Positions 11,466 to 22,505 of a DNA stretch of 64,000 nt are shown here, piece by piece. The stretch spans positions 14,454,924-14,518,923 of the forward strand of contig JARYHS010008074.1 in NCBI GenBank assembly GCA_031002005.1. The letters are read 5' to 3'. The notes under the pieces were generated by a model, which saw only the letters and a program-made list of their open reading frames with translations, did no database searches and was not told the DNA's origin. The stretch is from Vandiemenella viatica. Its lineage: Eukaryota > Arthropoda > Insecta > Orthoptera > Morabidae. The number at the start of each line of letters is the position of its first letter. The stretch's first letter is position 1. A program made the translations under genes and the position numbers.

Positions 11466-11750
11466 CGTTCTGGTAGCTCAGTGGTTAAGGTATCTGACGC
11501 GAACGTTAGGTTCGAAGCTCTGTCTCGGCAGGGAGTTTCATAGACCACAAACCCGACCTTCACATCTGGCATAGATTCCTCTGTAATGTGAAGTACGCCA
11601 GAATGTGTTCGTGACTTGGATTAGACGTTAAACTGTAGGTTCTCTGTACCTAGTAGGACTACTGGGTTAGATTTAGGCCGCTAAGATAGGCACGGAATGC
11701 GCAACCACTAGAAACCCGGTCACTAGTTCATTACAACCACACGGAATTAT
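11466..11750 (+). mobile_element. tRNA-derived SINE (family B)
   Basis: Starts with a tRNA-like head: A box TAGCTCAGTGGTTAAG near 11471 and B box GGTTCGAAGCTC near 11510. The unique body includes CACATCTGGCATAG and TGTAATGTGAAGTACGCC. Other copies are at 20629 (+), 48405-49515 (+, split), 61105 (-) and 63720 (-). The internal RNA polymerase III promoter would drive transcription. It is shared with the duplicated unit at 20035-21015. Confidence 0.8.
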
Positions 11751-11850
11751 TTTGTTTATTATTTAGTATATCTGTAGCTGTAAGTATGACGTGTTGCCAA
11801 TATGACAATAATAGTTTTAACTTCTGTCCACGGTCCCCACTGACTACCAT

Positions 11851-13033
11851 GCTTTTATTTTTCGTTCTTTTTCTTTCTTTCCTTCTTTTTTTTTTTGTTG
11901 GTGTTTTCTAATTTGGGTCACAAATCAATGAAATTCTCATTTTTGCTTATAATACAACCAACAAGCACGAGAATTTAAATTGTGCAAAAGTGGTGGAAAA
12001 AGGTTCAAGACAATTGTTTATCTTATTGTACACACTTAATTACAAATCAACTATGTAATAGACACTAAGATCGAGATTTAAATTAAATACTACCTAAATA
12101 CTATCTTGTTTTAGTGGAACGACTCGAAAAGCCAGTTCTCTATTATAACACTCGATTGATATATGCAGTCGTTTATTTGCTTCCCCTATCTCGCAATGTG
12201 ATATGGCGTAACTTTGGGAGAGCAATTCAACATGGGACATTTATAATTCTGTGAGACATTGGTCATAGCACCGAAAATTTTTCAAGGACTACGGTTTTCG
12301 TCAATTACTTTTAGTCGATAGAATTTTTAATGGTTCATCACCTCGTAACCATTATGTTAGTAATTTTAAAAGTGGATTAGAATACAGAAGTTAACACAAT
12401 GTCCACCACCATCTTAATTACTAATACTTTTTACAAAGTGACGATGTTTTGAAATATAAAACATTTTGCTGATGAATTTGGACATACGGTAAATGGTAAT
12501 TTCGATATCGGGCTAGATAAAATTTGTAGCTTAGCTACGTCTACAACTTTTATGACTGTCTGCTAGGTTCCATTTCCATGTAAGAAAATTCCATCACTCC
12601 AGGAGAAATTATTCTTTTTGTAGGAACCTTAGAAATATTTAAATTTCCGCCTAAACAAATAATATTTTTGAGATATTAAAAAAATTAGCAGTGTTAATCA
12701 ACAATAAGAAATCAGCACTAACAGATTAAGGTTTGAAGTATAGACACACAGTTGTATCGTAAGAAAAGATTTGGCTTCAGGAAAGTTCTTATATTGTGTG
12801 AAGTAAATTGTCTTAGACTCGCGCAAATGTTACTTACTCTATCCTCTCGTCTTCTGGTACAATCCAACTTTTATGAAATGGAAGTATGTTTATCGTATAA
12901 TGCTCAGTATTTATTTTTTGTCGATTTTTGCTTAAATTCATTGATCTAATCAACAGATCAGTATTTTGGTAGTACTAATTGATAGCCTACAGAGTGAGCA
13001 TGAGGCGCAGATGTGGGAAATTGCTGGAGGTTT
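11851..13033. other. Intronic DNA, no gene seen
   Basis: AT-rich sequence within the large GPCR intron. T-rich run around 11866-11900. No domain-bearing frame, RNA gene or recognised repeat. Confidence 0.6.
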
Positions 13034-13384
13034 AACTTCGAAAGAACAAACTAGTCGCAAACTTCGGAGGACGAACTTCCTTGTGCTCGTGAAGCGGCTA
13101 CGTACAGTTGTTGTTGTGTAGACGGACTAGGAAATTATATTTCCCCAGTCAAGTGTACAGTGAAAACCAGCACTATATCAGTTATAAGTGAAATATAAGC
13201 TACGAACTGAAAAGAAGTCATTCACTTAATTAGATAACCATCTAAATATCCATTCAACGTTTCCTCTAGAGCGAACAGCTGTGACAATGTTTGGGGGGGG
13301 GGGGGGTTATAAGGCGAGGGAGGAACCCACAACATAGAGGACTCCTCAACTAGAGATTCAAATCTCAGCCACATTACCACAAGT

Positions 13385-14042
13385 ATGGTAAAATCTACAG
13401 CACTGAGCACAGTCACCAGCCAACCAGCAGAAGAAGACAACCCAGCCAACACCATACCTAATCCACTCGAACTGGAGTCAGACGAACCCATGTGCGGCTA
13501 TCAACTTTCGAGTATAAAGAATACTAAATGCCAGGTACCGGAAGAAGAGGACAGAAGACGATCTACGCGTCCAACAGAGAAAATCGCAAGACTATCGTCA
13601 GAAGGCAAAATAACACAGAACCCAGCAACCTTATACAACACGGCATCGGCATTCACTACTGTCAACAACACGAAGGAACCACAGCAGAACTCAACGAACA
13701 ATAATTATGAACCAAGTGACATTGGCCCGTACATAGTAATAGTAGAAGGAAAAGACAAGAACATTGGAGGTATTCACCCGATGGCGATAGGAAAACTGCT
13801 GAGAGAACAAGGTTTCATGACTTCTAACAACCAAGTAAACATTTCGAGCTCCGATCGCAATAGAATTATGATAGAAACCAGCTATAGGGACTCGGAAAAT
13901 ACTCTGGTTAGAAATAATTTAGAGGCCTATATTCCAAGGTCTATGATACAAAAACAGGGTGTGGTGAGAAATGTTGACACAACTCTCAGTGATACCGAAA
14001 TCCTTTCAGTAATCGAGAGTTTCAGGTATTGAATATCAGGCG

Positions 14043-14079
<37 letters not shown>

Positions 14080-15041
14080 GTTAAGATAGGGCAGCAAGAA
14101 ATTATCCCACTACCAGTATGCGTTCTAACATTTAGATCACAATTTCTCCCTCAATTTGTTTACATCCACGGTATAAGATGTAGAATTGAACCCTATATAC
14201 CCGCTGTCATTCGGTGCTATAAATGTTTGCGCATTGGACATGGCAGTAATCAATGCAGCAGTCAGGCACGACGCAGTTTCTGCGCAGCCGAACACAATGT
14301 CGACTCATGCCCCAAGAAAGACGCACCACTCTGGGTCAACTGCTTAGGTCAACACTTAGCAACTGACCGCTCGTGCCTAATTATCAGAAAGCAAAAGCAA
14401 TAAACAGCACATGATGCACAATAACGTCAGCTACAGCGAAGCTGCAGCTCCAATTGAAAATAGATTTTATGCCCAAATAACAAATCCCACATCTCGGTTT
14501 AACAGCCTTACTGAATTCCCACCTTTAACAACCATGCCTCACTCTCAGATCAACCATAGCCCTCATGCTACTCCCCATGGAGATATATTTCAATCTAACC
14601 CACAGCGACCCATGCACAATCACAAACCCAATACTATCGATCAAATCAACCGCAGCCATATACTAGCACACCAAACTTAAGTACAACAGGCAATCAAGTT
14701 AGAATTCCCCTAATGTGGAGAGGCAACGGACCAAGCCACCCAATAACCCACCGCATCCACATAGAATGATAGAAACACCACAAAACCATCACCAGCCAGG
14801 GGGTCAGAAGCCCACGACTGGAACCCCAATTGTAGAAAAACTGATAACTTTAATAATATCCATTATTGAACTGATCAGAACCAATGGCACAGTGGACCCA
14901 ACACACGTAATGATTATTAAATCTTCCGAACAATGTTCCCAACAATCAATGCAAGACCTCACAAGTCTGCCCCACTCACTATCCAACTTAACCTCCTACA
15001 TTGGAAAGGAAGATCAGTGTATTCCAACAGGGAAAGCTTGA
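13385..15041 (+). pseudogene. I-type LINE ORF1 (gag-like), frameshifted
   Basis: RNA-binding protein of the retrotransposon. It opens at 13385 with MVKSTALSTVTSQPA and runs intact for 215 residues to 14032. A (CA)15 tract at 14046-14075 then separates it from the next frame. That frame (to 14403) holds CCHC-type knuckles: CYKCLRIGHGSNQC, a second at CAAEHNVDSC and a third at CLGQHLATDRSC. A third frame (14411-14680) carries VSYSEAA, a motif found in ORF1 of this group. A fourth (14715-15041) has the hydrophobic EKLITLIISIIELIRTN segment near the usual C-terminus. At least three frame breaks; the end overlaps the start of ORF2, as is common in I elements. Confidence 0.8.
14046..14075. repeat. 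(CA)15 microsatellite inside ORF1
   Basis: Thirty bases of perfect CA repeat between the first ORF1 frame and the zinc-knuckle frame of the I-type LINE. It sits a few codons past the first frame's stop. Confidence 0.95.
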
Positions 15042-18000
15042 ATAACAATCTGTGTAATAGCAAAATTGATATTGCACTATTATCTGAAACATGGTTCCAA
15101 CCACAGAAAGATAATACCTTCAAATACTATCAGACATATAGAGACGATAGATCAGATGGAAAAGGAGGAGTTGGAATTTTGATCCGACATCACATATCCC
15201 ACGAACCTGAAAAAATAAATTCCTCAAACTTCCCTTTCCAAGTAATATCAATCCGACAACGACTTAAGAACCTTGAATGCTCAATAGTATCTCTGTACTG
15301 CCCTCGCGAACTAGAATTAGTCGAACCAACTAGGATAACCTCTTCAAACAGTTACACACCCCTTATCTAATAGCGGGCGACTTTAACGCTCACAGCAGAA
15401 GCTGGGGCTGTCAGCACGAGGACTCCTATGGATTAGCGTTAATAGAAATGACGGAAGATCAAAATCTCTTTATAATGAATAACTGATCCCCACATTAATC
15501 CCAAGAGTAAGGGGAAACCCGTCAGCTATCGATTTAACTCTTTGCTCCCCAAGTATTGCACCCCTAGTTACGTGGCAAACTCTGAACGACAGTTTAGGAT
15601 CGGATCACTTACCTATAAAACTCACCATAGGTGGCATCATCTGTAATACCAAATGCCTGCGGAAGGAACACCCCACAAAACACTGGAATATTAACAGAGA
15701 GGATTGGGTACTGAATAAACAATACTTAGATGAGGAAGTTAGATGTACCCCCACTGATAAGTCGGGCACGGAGGCCTACAAACAACTAATACTTGCAATA
15801 ATAACAGCAGCAGACAAATCAATTCCGCTTAAAGTACGACGAAAATACGCCAAAAATCCCCCAACAATTTGGTGGAATATACAGTGCTACAAAGTAGAGG
15901 CGAAATGTAGATTAGCGCTTAGATATTATAGAAAGGAACTGACCTTAGAACATTATCTAAACTATAAACAAACCTGTGCAAGCACCAAATGAACACTGAG
16001 AATACAGAAACGCCTTAGCTGGATAAAATACTGCGGAAAACCTAGGGAAAGGTACAAACACGAGCTCCATTTGGCATCAAATAAGATGTTTGAAGAATAG
16101 GAAAACTTCCACAGCAAGCACGAACATAGACAACTCATGTGTAGAGGCTATAGCGAAAAAATTGCACCGGATAGTGTCAACCATAAAAACTTTAAATATT
16201 CTCTGATCCCGGAACAACAATCTGAACACGAACTATGCGCTCCATTCACAGTGAGGGAAGTTCAGCAAATATTAAGCAAATTCTCAGACACGACACCAGG
16301 TAAAGACAGAATACATTACTCTGATGTTATACAACTTGTCCCTTCAGCTCCAAACAAATTTTTTTTAACGAAATATCAATGAAACAAAAGACTCCCCATA
16401 GAGTGTAGAACACAGGCTATTATACATATTAAGAAACCCAACAACACTAGAGCGTATGATAAAAAAAAAACAGGCTAGAAAGGTGGCTAGAAAGGAATAA
16501 CTAATTATCGACATCACAATTTGGATTTAGGAAGGCGAAAAATACACTCGATTACATAGCATTAATAACTACAGATATTAACATTGCATTTACACGGAAA
16601 CAATACTTAGGAGCAATATTTCTAGATATCTCATCAGCTTACGACAACGTCGTAATTAACATTCTGATGCAAAAACTCTCCAACTTGGGAATTCCACATC
16701 AGTTTGTAGCAGGGATCCACTCCCTCATATCTGAAAGGGTCATATATACCAGGTGATCTGGTAGGCCCCCTTGGGTCTACACTTCCACAAGGCGCGATAT
16801 TAAGTCCCCTCTTATACATAATATTCACTCACGACTTAGATAAGTTCTTTTCTCCCAGAATATTAACCCTTCAATTTGCGGATGATATTGTAATATACGC
16901 TATGAGCCCAACAATAGAAGATGTTTTCGAACAGTTGAACGAAGCGATATGGGCGATCATTAAGTGGACCTTCCATAACGGACTAGACATATCAAACGAG
17001 AAATCGTCAGTGGCGATATTTTCAAAACGGAAAATTTCCGAATAACCCAGGGTTCAACAAGGACCCCACTCATTCTCAGTACACAGCCGTTTTCTGGGTA
17101 TGATACTAGACTCCCGGCCTACGTGGAGAGAACACATTCAACATATAATAGCCAAATCGGACAAGCAACTTAACATCTTAAGAGCAGTGGCGGGATCAAG
17201 ATGGAAATCCCATACTAACGCACTTCTACTCCTATACAAATCAATAATCAGATCCTTAATAGATTACGGCAGCATCTTCTACACAAACGGCACAAAATAG
17301 GTATTGCAAAAACTGGACTCCTTGCAATATCGCTGCCTCAGAACATGCTTAGGAGCACTAAGATCTACACCAACTTACGCGCTACTATTAGAAGCTGTCG
17401 AAATGCCTCTTTACATAAGAAGAATGCAACTCCCCTACTGAACATGTACAAAAAGTGGGAGGAAAGGGGAAAAGCAATATAACGAAGTTCCAAGCCCCCT
17501 AGACATACAAGTACAGTGTTTGGAACACACGACGGGAAGCAACGCCAACTATTCCCTGAGGGCCCTACAAGACAGCTCAGATCCAAACACAATCCACATA
17601 TATATAGATGGACCAAAAATAGCTCAGTGGATCGGGTAGGCAGCGCACTATATCGCCCCAAAACACAATACCTAACTTTACACTCCTTACCACCGCAAAC
17701 TCCAATATATTTAGCTGAAGCGGAAGCAATATTAGAAGCAGTAAGATATGGCCGGACTAGGGGACCAAAGGAGGTGGTTATAATAGCCGACTCTTTGAGC
17801 GTTATCAGGAGCATATCAGAACCCAAGTGGAACCATAGGATGGCGCCCCTGTTAATAGAAATACTACACGAAATACATCTCAGCAACAACCTAGGTATCA
17901 AAATAAGCTTAATATGGGTTCCCTCACACAGAGGGATCAAATGCAATGAATATGTTGAAAGGCTTGCCAAAGAAGCCATCTCAAACGGACAGAGAATAGA

Positions 18001-18124
18001 ACTAACAGTCACAAAGTGTAATATTCCCTTCCCAACCAACGTATCCATGCTGCCCACTTCAAACAAACACGAAATACTCAAAATCGTAATGACCTTTTTT
18101 AAGGAAGGAAACATCCAAATATAA
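14933..18124 (+). pseudogene. I-type LINE ORF2: endonuclease, reverse transcriptase, RNase H
   Basis: Replication polyprotein of the element, broken in several frames. Endonuclease (about 14990-15630): LLSETWF, then AGDFNAHS near 15375 and GSDHLP near 15602, the catalytic Glu, Asp/Asn and SDH residues of the APE-like domain. Reverse transcriptase (about 16140-17300): QFGFRKAKNTLDYIA, FLDISSAYDN, LPQGAILSPLLY and the catalytic FADDIVIYA. Then FLGMILD and SLIDYG of the connection region. RNase H (about 17600-18000): YIDGPK, EAEAILEAV, IADSLSV and IWVPSH, giving the D-E-D-H set. Stops and shifts near 15370, 15480, 16080, 16380, 17045 and 17300 rule out a functional protein. Confidence 0.85.
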
Positions 18125-18255
18125 ATCTTAGACAATTAGAAAATCCAACAGAAAATGACGGGAACAAAGTTAATATATTTGCAATAGTACACCACCCCAG
18201 AGATATCCTCATATATATCAGCCAGACATAATGCTAGAACTTGAGGCCATAGTGA

Positions 18256-18477
18256 TTTTTTTTTACCTCCTTAACGTCTCCTATAACAACTAAGTCTTTA
18301 GAGACGGGAAAGGATGGGGGGGAAGGAATGGGCAGGAATTCGTCCATGGCCTTTTGAAGGAAGCATCCCGGCATTTGCCTGGAGTGATTTGGTAAACCAT
18401 GGAAAACCCAAATCTGGATGCCCGTCCTCCCGAATGCAAGGCCAGAACGCTAGCCGTTACACCACCACGCTCGGTGT
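18256..18477 (-). mobile_element. SINE-A inserted in the LINE 3' region
   Basis: 222 bp between 8-bp direct repeats CATAGTGA at 18248-18255 and 18478-18485. On the minus strand it starts with a tRNA-like head (CGAGCGTGGTGGTGTAACGG), continues with the family body (TTTTCCATGG, TTCAAAAGGCC) and ends with a stem-loop (CGTCTC ... GAGACG, 18275-18306) plus an A-tail. The stem differs from other copies but pairs perfectly. Confidence 0.88.
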
Positions 18478-18820
18478 CATAGTGAACAATTATGGTACCA
18501 ATGCTTTACGTTGAGCAAAATAGAATTAAGTTACAGTGTGAAAAATCCCACAAACTGTATAATAAACACTGCATGGCGCAGATAAGAGATATATTAAAGT
18601 AACTGATTCCATTTCGACGTACACACCAAGAATGTAAACTGATATGCATAGAACTGTAAAAGAATTATAATGTAAAAGGTCATAAAATGTAAACTGTTGC
18701 TTTCAGAACTGAAAAACAAATGTAAACTATGTATATAGAACTGTAAAGGAATTAAAATGTAAATTGTTATAAAATGTAAAGAACGCCGAAAGTTACTACA
18801 ATAAAATAAAAAACTTCGAA

Positions 18821-20034
18821 GGAAATGTTCGACTTCACGTCAACTCTAATTCATTGTCATTAGCACTGCTGAATGATGTATTGGCTGGGCTTTCAGTGGA
18901 TCGTATACTGACTACTATATCGGCGAAGATACAAACTATTATAAACATAGCGAGTTTTAACTTTTACAAAAACTGTCACACATAAACGAACAAGCATAAT
19001 ATTAAAACTGTGAACACTTTAATAAATTTATTACACCAGCTTTACATAGCTCAGGTGGTTGCTGCACCATGATGGTGCTAGCTGGTTCCGGTCCTGGTGA
19101 TGGACCATCGGACTTGGCCGGCAGGTGGCGCACAATTCCTAGTCACCAGATTGTTATAACCTTAATAAACTTCGGAAAAATGGGTCTAAAAGTGCAGGCG
19201 CCATGTTATACCACTTCCCTTCTTCATCTGTCATTTCATGTAATACAAACAACGCACTATACTCAACACACTCACTGTCCTAGAGATGCACACATATAAT
19301 AACGCATAAGAAGACAACAGGAAACGACCTCAGTTCAACTTCTCAAGAAAGTCTCCATAGAGAGGTACATCCTCAGTTATAACCGCCAACAGTCAAAATC
19401 GGGTATAGCATCGTAAGAAAAAAAAATGAATATCCTTAGAAATACTTTTTCGTAAAAATTGTCATGTTTTAAGCAGATCCTTAGAGGAAGACTAATACGT
19501 AAAGTTCCCTTTAGGAGCCCTTATCTAACAATTATTCTGGACGAGCTAATTAACCTGCATATAAATTCATTACAGTAATGCAGAGAGCACTGGGAGCTTG
19601 ACGCCAGTGATGGACGAGTGCATCGCATGCACAACCACTCCCCGCAGGAAGTTGTGCTGAACTTCCTCCCGCTGATCTCTCTGGAGTCGCCCTAATCGCG
19701 GTGTTCCTAAACACGCAGGCTGTATGCGCCGCCAAGCGGGTTAATGAAATGTCATACGCGGCTACCAGGCATCGTATTTATAGATTTTTATAGGACTCAC
19801 TCATTACTTTGTCCCTCGAAGTAATTTGTGTAGGTAATAGAGAACTGCTCTTTCCAAAGCTGTTTTGAATGTTTGTTTCTCAACAGCAGATTTTCGTGGA
19901 CACCGTAATTAGTAGACTATATGTCCAATTTTTATTTAATTTCGTATGTACTTGTTTAGTTTTTAGATTCTAGTGATAATATCTCGGTTGAGCTTGATCA
20001 TAGTTTATGCCACACTAAACGCAAATTTCATTTG
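18821..20034. other. Intronic DNA, no gene seen
   Basis: Part of the large GPCR intron between the LINE and the right copy of the direct duplication. Open frames at 19069-19299 and 19550-19735 have no recognisable domain or splice context. Confidence 0.6.
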
Positions 20035-21015
20035 AAAATTCTTTTTCAATTGAAAACGTCTATAGCCGCGTCACTCGATGTTTGGACGGGGGTAAATCTA
20101 AGAGTTTGCAAGAAGCCACCTGTTACGCGTCAGATCGCTGCCGTCACGGTCACCTGTCGGGCGTGTGATATGCGCGCAGGACGTTTCTCGCAAAATCTTT
20201 ATTCAAACACAGTTTTTATTCGATTTTGATTGAATTTTGCATACATATACTTTAAAACAAATAGAAAATACAGTTGAGGTTTGATTCACATAAACCTAAA
20301 CCATCTCCTCCTTTTCCCCCCTCACCTTAATTTCTGGCACCATTATTCATACAAACCCACAGTTTTTAGGAGCTGTATTTGGTTATATGAGCTACGCCGG
20401 GACGTTCCATGGTAGACTCCTGAAGAAAGGAATTAGTGTTCTTGCCTCTGACATAATAGCTTGGTATATCTCCTTCGGCAAGATTTGATGAACCGTTGGG
20501 TTGTGAATTAAGTTAGATTTTTAGTTTTTGAAGTGAAACCTTCTTTAGCACGCTGGGCGATTTTTGGATTGGTAAAATCTTATAAGTTCGCATTACCGAC
20601 ATGCTAATATTAACAGAATATCTGCTGCGGTCTGGTGGCTCAGTGGTTAAGGCGTCTGCCTGGGGAACGAAAGGTCCCCGGTTCAAATTTCTGTCTCGGT
20701 GACGTTTATCACAGACCATTAACCCTGCCTTCACATCTGGCATAGCTTCCTGTGTAATGTGAAGTACGCCAGAACACTTCCGTGATTTGGATTCCACATT
20801 AACTGTAGCTCCTCTATACTTGTTACGGCTACCGGGATAGGTTAAGGCGTCTAAGACAGGGGTGGAATGCGCAGCCACTGGAAACCCCGTCACTAGTTCA
20901 TTACAACCACACAGACTTATTTGTTATTAAATAGGATATCTCTGTGGTGTATGCATGATGTGTTGGGTGTATGATATTAATTGTTTTAAGTTTTAACTTC
21001 TGTTGACAGTCTCCA
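20035..21015. repeat. Right copy of the ~1 kb direct duplication
   Basis: Paralogue of 9590-9776 plus 11102-11850 in the same orientation. It lacks the mariner, so the region ATTTTGCATACATATAC near 20240-20260 approximates the pre-insertion site. It contains its own copy of SINE-B at the equivalent position. Confidence 0.8.
20629..20915 (+). mobile_element. tRNA-derived SINE (family B)
   Basis: A box TGGCTCAGTGGTTAAG and B box GGTTCAAATTTC are well kept, followed by CACATCTGGCATAG and TGTAATGTGAAGTACGCC. Orthologous by duplication to the copy at 11466, since both occupy the same place in the repeated unit. The tRNA-like head alone could be mistaken for a tRNA gene, but the fixed body shows a SINE. 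Confidence 0.82.
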
Positions 21016-21027
21016 ATGAATGCCATG

Positions 21028-21283
21028 TTTTTTTTTATTGCTTTACGCCTCGTCGACGTCGAGGTCATTAGAAGCGGGTAAAGACGGTGGGGGAAGGGGG
21101 GCGGAGAGGGCAAGGTATTTGAGGGAATTCTGTCACGGCCTTTTGAAGGAACCATCCCGTCATTCGCCTGTTTTGATTTGGGTAAACGAAGTAAAACCGA
21201 AACCTGAATGGCCGGACGAGGATTCAAACCTGTGTCCCCCTTAATGCGATGCCAGAGCGTTACCGCTCACCCACCACACCAGT
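21028..21283 (-). mobile_element. tRNA-derived SINE (family A)
   Basis: Nearly full-length minus-strand copy. The tRNA-like head lies at about 21240-21283 and the B-box region near 21222. The body includes CTTTTGAAGGAACCATCCCG on the plus strand, and the 3' stem-loop (CGCTTC ... GAGGCG with one G-T pair) is at about 21046-21077, followed by an AATAAAAAA tail at 21028-21040. It abuts the right duplication unit. Confidence 0.85.
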
Positions 21284-21372
21284 AACAATATACGAGTATA
21301 CATACTTTATTGCTTTACGGGCTAGCCGCGTCGTTTATTTCAATACTACAGCCTTCTTCAGAAACACTGTTT

Positions 21373-21917
21373 TTATTTAGGTTGACATAGCAAACGTCGC
21401 CAAGCATCACAGAGAAAGAGGCCGCTATCTTCGTTGATGTTGTTGGAATTCCTTAAGATTTCTGCTGCCTCTTTCACACGTAGAGGCCACCACTGGTCTT
21501 CTCTCCACAGCAGCCTCGTATCTTGAAATTTTATTTCATGCCCGGTGCTACGAGCATGGCGAACGACGGCGGATTTGTCGCTGTTGTTATATTTGTAGTG
21601 GCGGATATGTTCTTTAAGTGTCTCCGCCACTGTGCGCCGATGTATACACTGCCACAGCTGCAGGGGATTTCGTAAACACCCGTAAGCTGGTGTGGGTGTA
21701 ATTTATCTTTCACTCTGGATAATGATTGGTCGAGTTTGCAGTGAGCTTTGTATATGATTCGCACCTCCACCCGCTTAAACAGTTTCCCAATCCGGTCAGT
21801 GATGCCACGCATGTATGGAAGACAGGCGAATTTCCTTGGCACATTGGTCTCATGCGATAAGTTGACGTCTTCCATGAGTTTTTTTAGGTCTGAGAACCCT
21901 TCTGATGTCTGATTCAC
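21373..21917 (-). pseudogene. Penelope GIY-YIG endonuclease domain, frameshifted
   Basis: C-terminal part of a Penelope-like polyprotein. The first frame (to 21531) has a linker with NVPRKFACLPYMRGITDRI and KRVEVRIIYKA, then GVYEIPCSCGSVYIG, the GIY-YIG signature with the PLE-typical Cys-x-Cys. The second frame (to 21373) resumes with LKEHIRHYKYNN, HEIKF, LLWREDQWWPLRVKEAAEI and the family ending NNINEDSGLFLCDAWRRLL. The frame breaks between YIGAQ and VAETLKEH, where several residues are missing. Confidence 0.85.
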
Positions 21918-22034
21918 TATAGGCGTTTGCTCGGAATATTTTTGTAAGAGTCTCCATTTCTTCCCTCAGACTTTCCGAGTCACATACTGTTTTCGCTCTT
22001 AAATTCAGCGATGTTAATACGCCTCTCTTCGTTG

Positions 22035-22407
22035 CTCACTGCAAACTCGGCCAATCATTATCCAGAGTGAAAGATAAATTACACCCACACCAGCTTACGG
22101 GTGTTTACGAAATCCCCTGCAGCTGTGGCAGTGTATACATCGGCGCACAGTGGCGGAGAGACTTAAAGAACATATCCGCCACTACAAATATAACAACAGT
22201 GACAAATCTGCCATCGTTCGCCATGCTATTAACACTGGGCATGAAATAAGTTTTCAAGACATGAAGCTACTCTGGAGAGAAGACCAGTGGTGGCCTCGAC
22301 GTGTGAAAGAGGCAGCAGAAATCTTAAGGAATTCAAACAACATCAACGAAGATAGCGGCCTCTTTCTCTGTGATGCTTGGCGACGGTTGCTATGTCAACC
22401 TAAATAA
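22035..22407 (+). pseudogene. Penelope GIY-YIG domain, second inverted copy
   Basis: Opposite-strand twin of 21373-21750, covering only GVYEIPCSCGSVYIG onward. It carries the same deletion and frame break after YIGAQ, with VAERLKEHIRHYKYNN in the next frame, and the same C-terminal NEDSGLFLCDAWRRLL. The shared defect shows both arms descend from one already broken source. Confidence 0.85.
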
Positions 22408-22505
22408 AAACAGTATCACTGAAGAAGGCTGTAGTATAGCAGCCGAAAGCTAAGGTAATCAAATAAACGACGCGGCATAGCCCGTAAAGCAATAAAGTAT
22501 GTACA

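Larger units (their letters stand above)
9590..11850. repeat. Left copy of a ~1 kb direct duplication, split by a mariner
   Basis: Segments 9590-9776 and 11102-11850 align end to end with 20035-21015 about 10 kb away in the same orientation. Shared landmarks are GCAAGAAGCCACCTG, AATTTTGCATA, TTTTTAGGAG, GAAGAAAGGAATTAG, the SINE-B insertion, and TTTTAACTTCTGT. The mariner at 9778-11099 is absent from the right copy, so it arrived after the two units separated. Both copies carry the same SINE-B, so that insertion is older. The unit may itself be an unrecognised repeat family. Confidence 0.8.
13043..18811 (+). mobile_element. I-type LINE, near full length, with RNase H
   Basis: Non-LTR retrotransposon inserted antisense to the host GPCR gene. 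A 9-bp direct repeat AACTTCGAA at 13034-13042 and 18812-18820 suggests the exact insertion, with a tail CAATAAAATAAAA just inside the right repeat. Order: 5' leader (13043-13384), ORF1 with CCHC zinc knuckles, ORF2 with endonuclease, reverse transcriptase and RNase H, then a ~690-bp 3' region. The RNase H places it in the I group rather than Jockey or CR1. A SINE (18256-18477) sits in the 3' region. Multiple frameshifts make it inactive. The boundaries are inferred from the short direct repeat. Confidence 0.85.
21300..22505. mobile_element. Inverted pair of Penelope-like element 3' ends
   Basis: Two copies of the same PLE 3' region face outward: minus strand from about 21752 to 21300 and plus strand from about 22034 to 22505. 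Both end in GCAATAAAGTATGTA. Just before that, both carry GAAGAAGGCTGTAGTAT and AATAAACGACGCGGC; only the right copy keeps the ~23-base CAGCCGAAAGCTAAGG part of the terminal hairpin. The middle (21753-22033) belongs to the left, longer copy plus unassigned DNA. Penelope elements often have such inverted terminal copies. Confidence 0.82.

Noticed and set aside
17365..18135. Minus-strand 256-codon frame
   Set aside because: Antisense to the RNase H region of the I-type LINE, whose sense frame has the clear catalytic motifs.
20629..20705. tRNA gene
   Set aside because: A and B boxes are present but the sequence continues into a body shared with four other copies, so it is the head of SINE-B.
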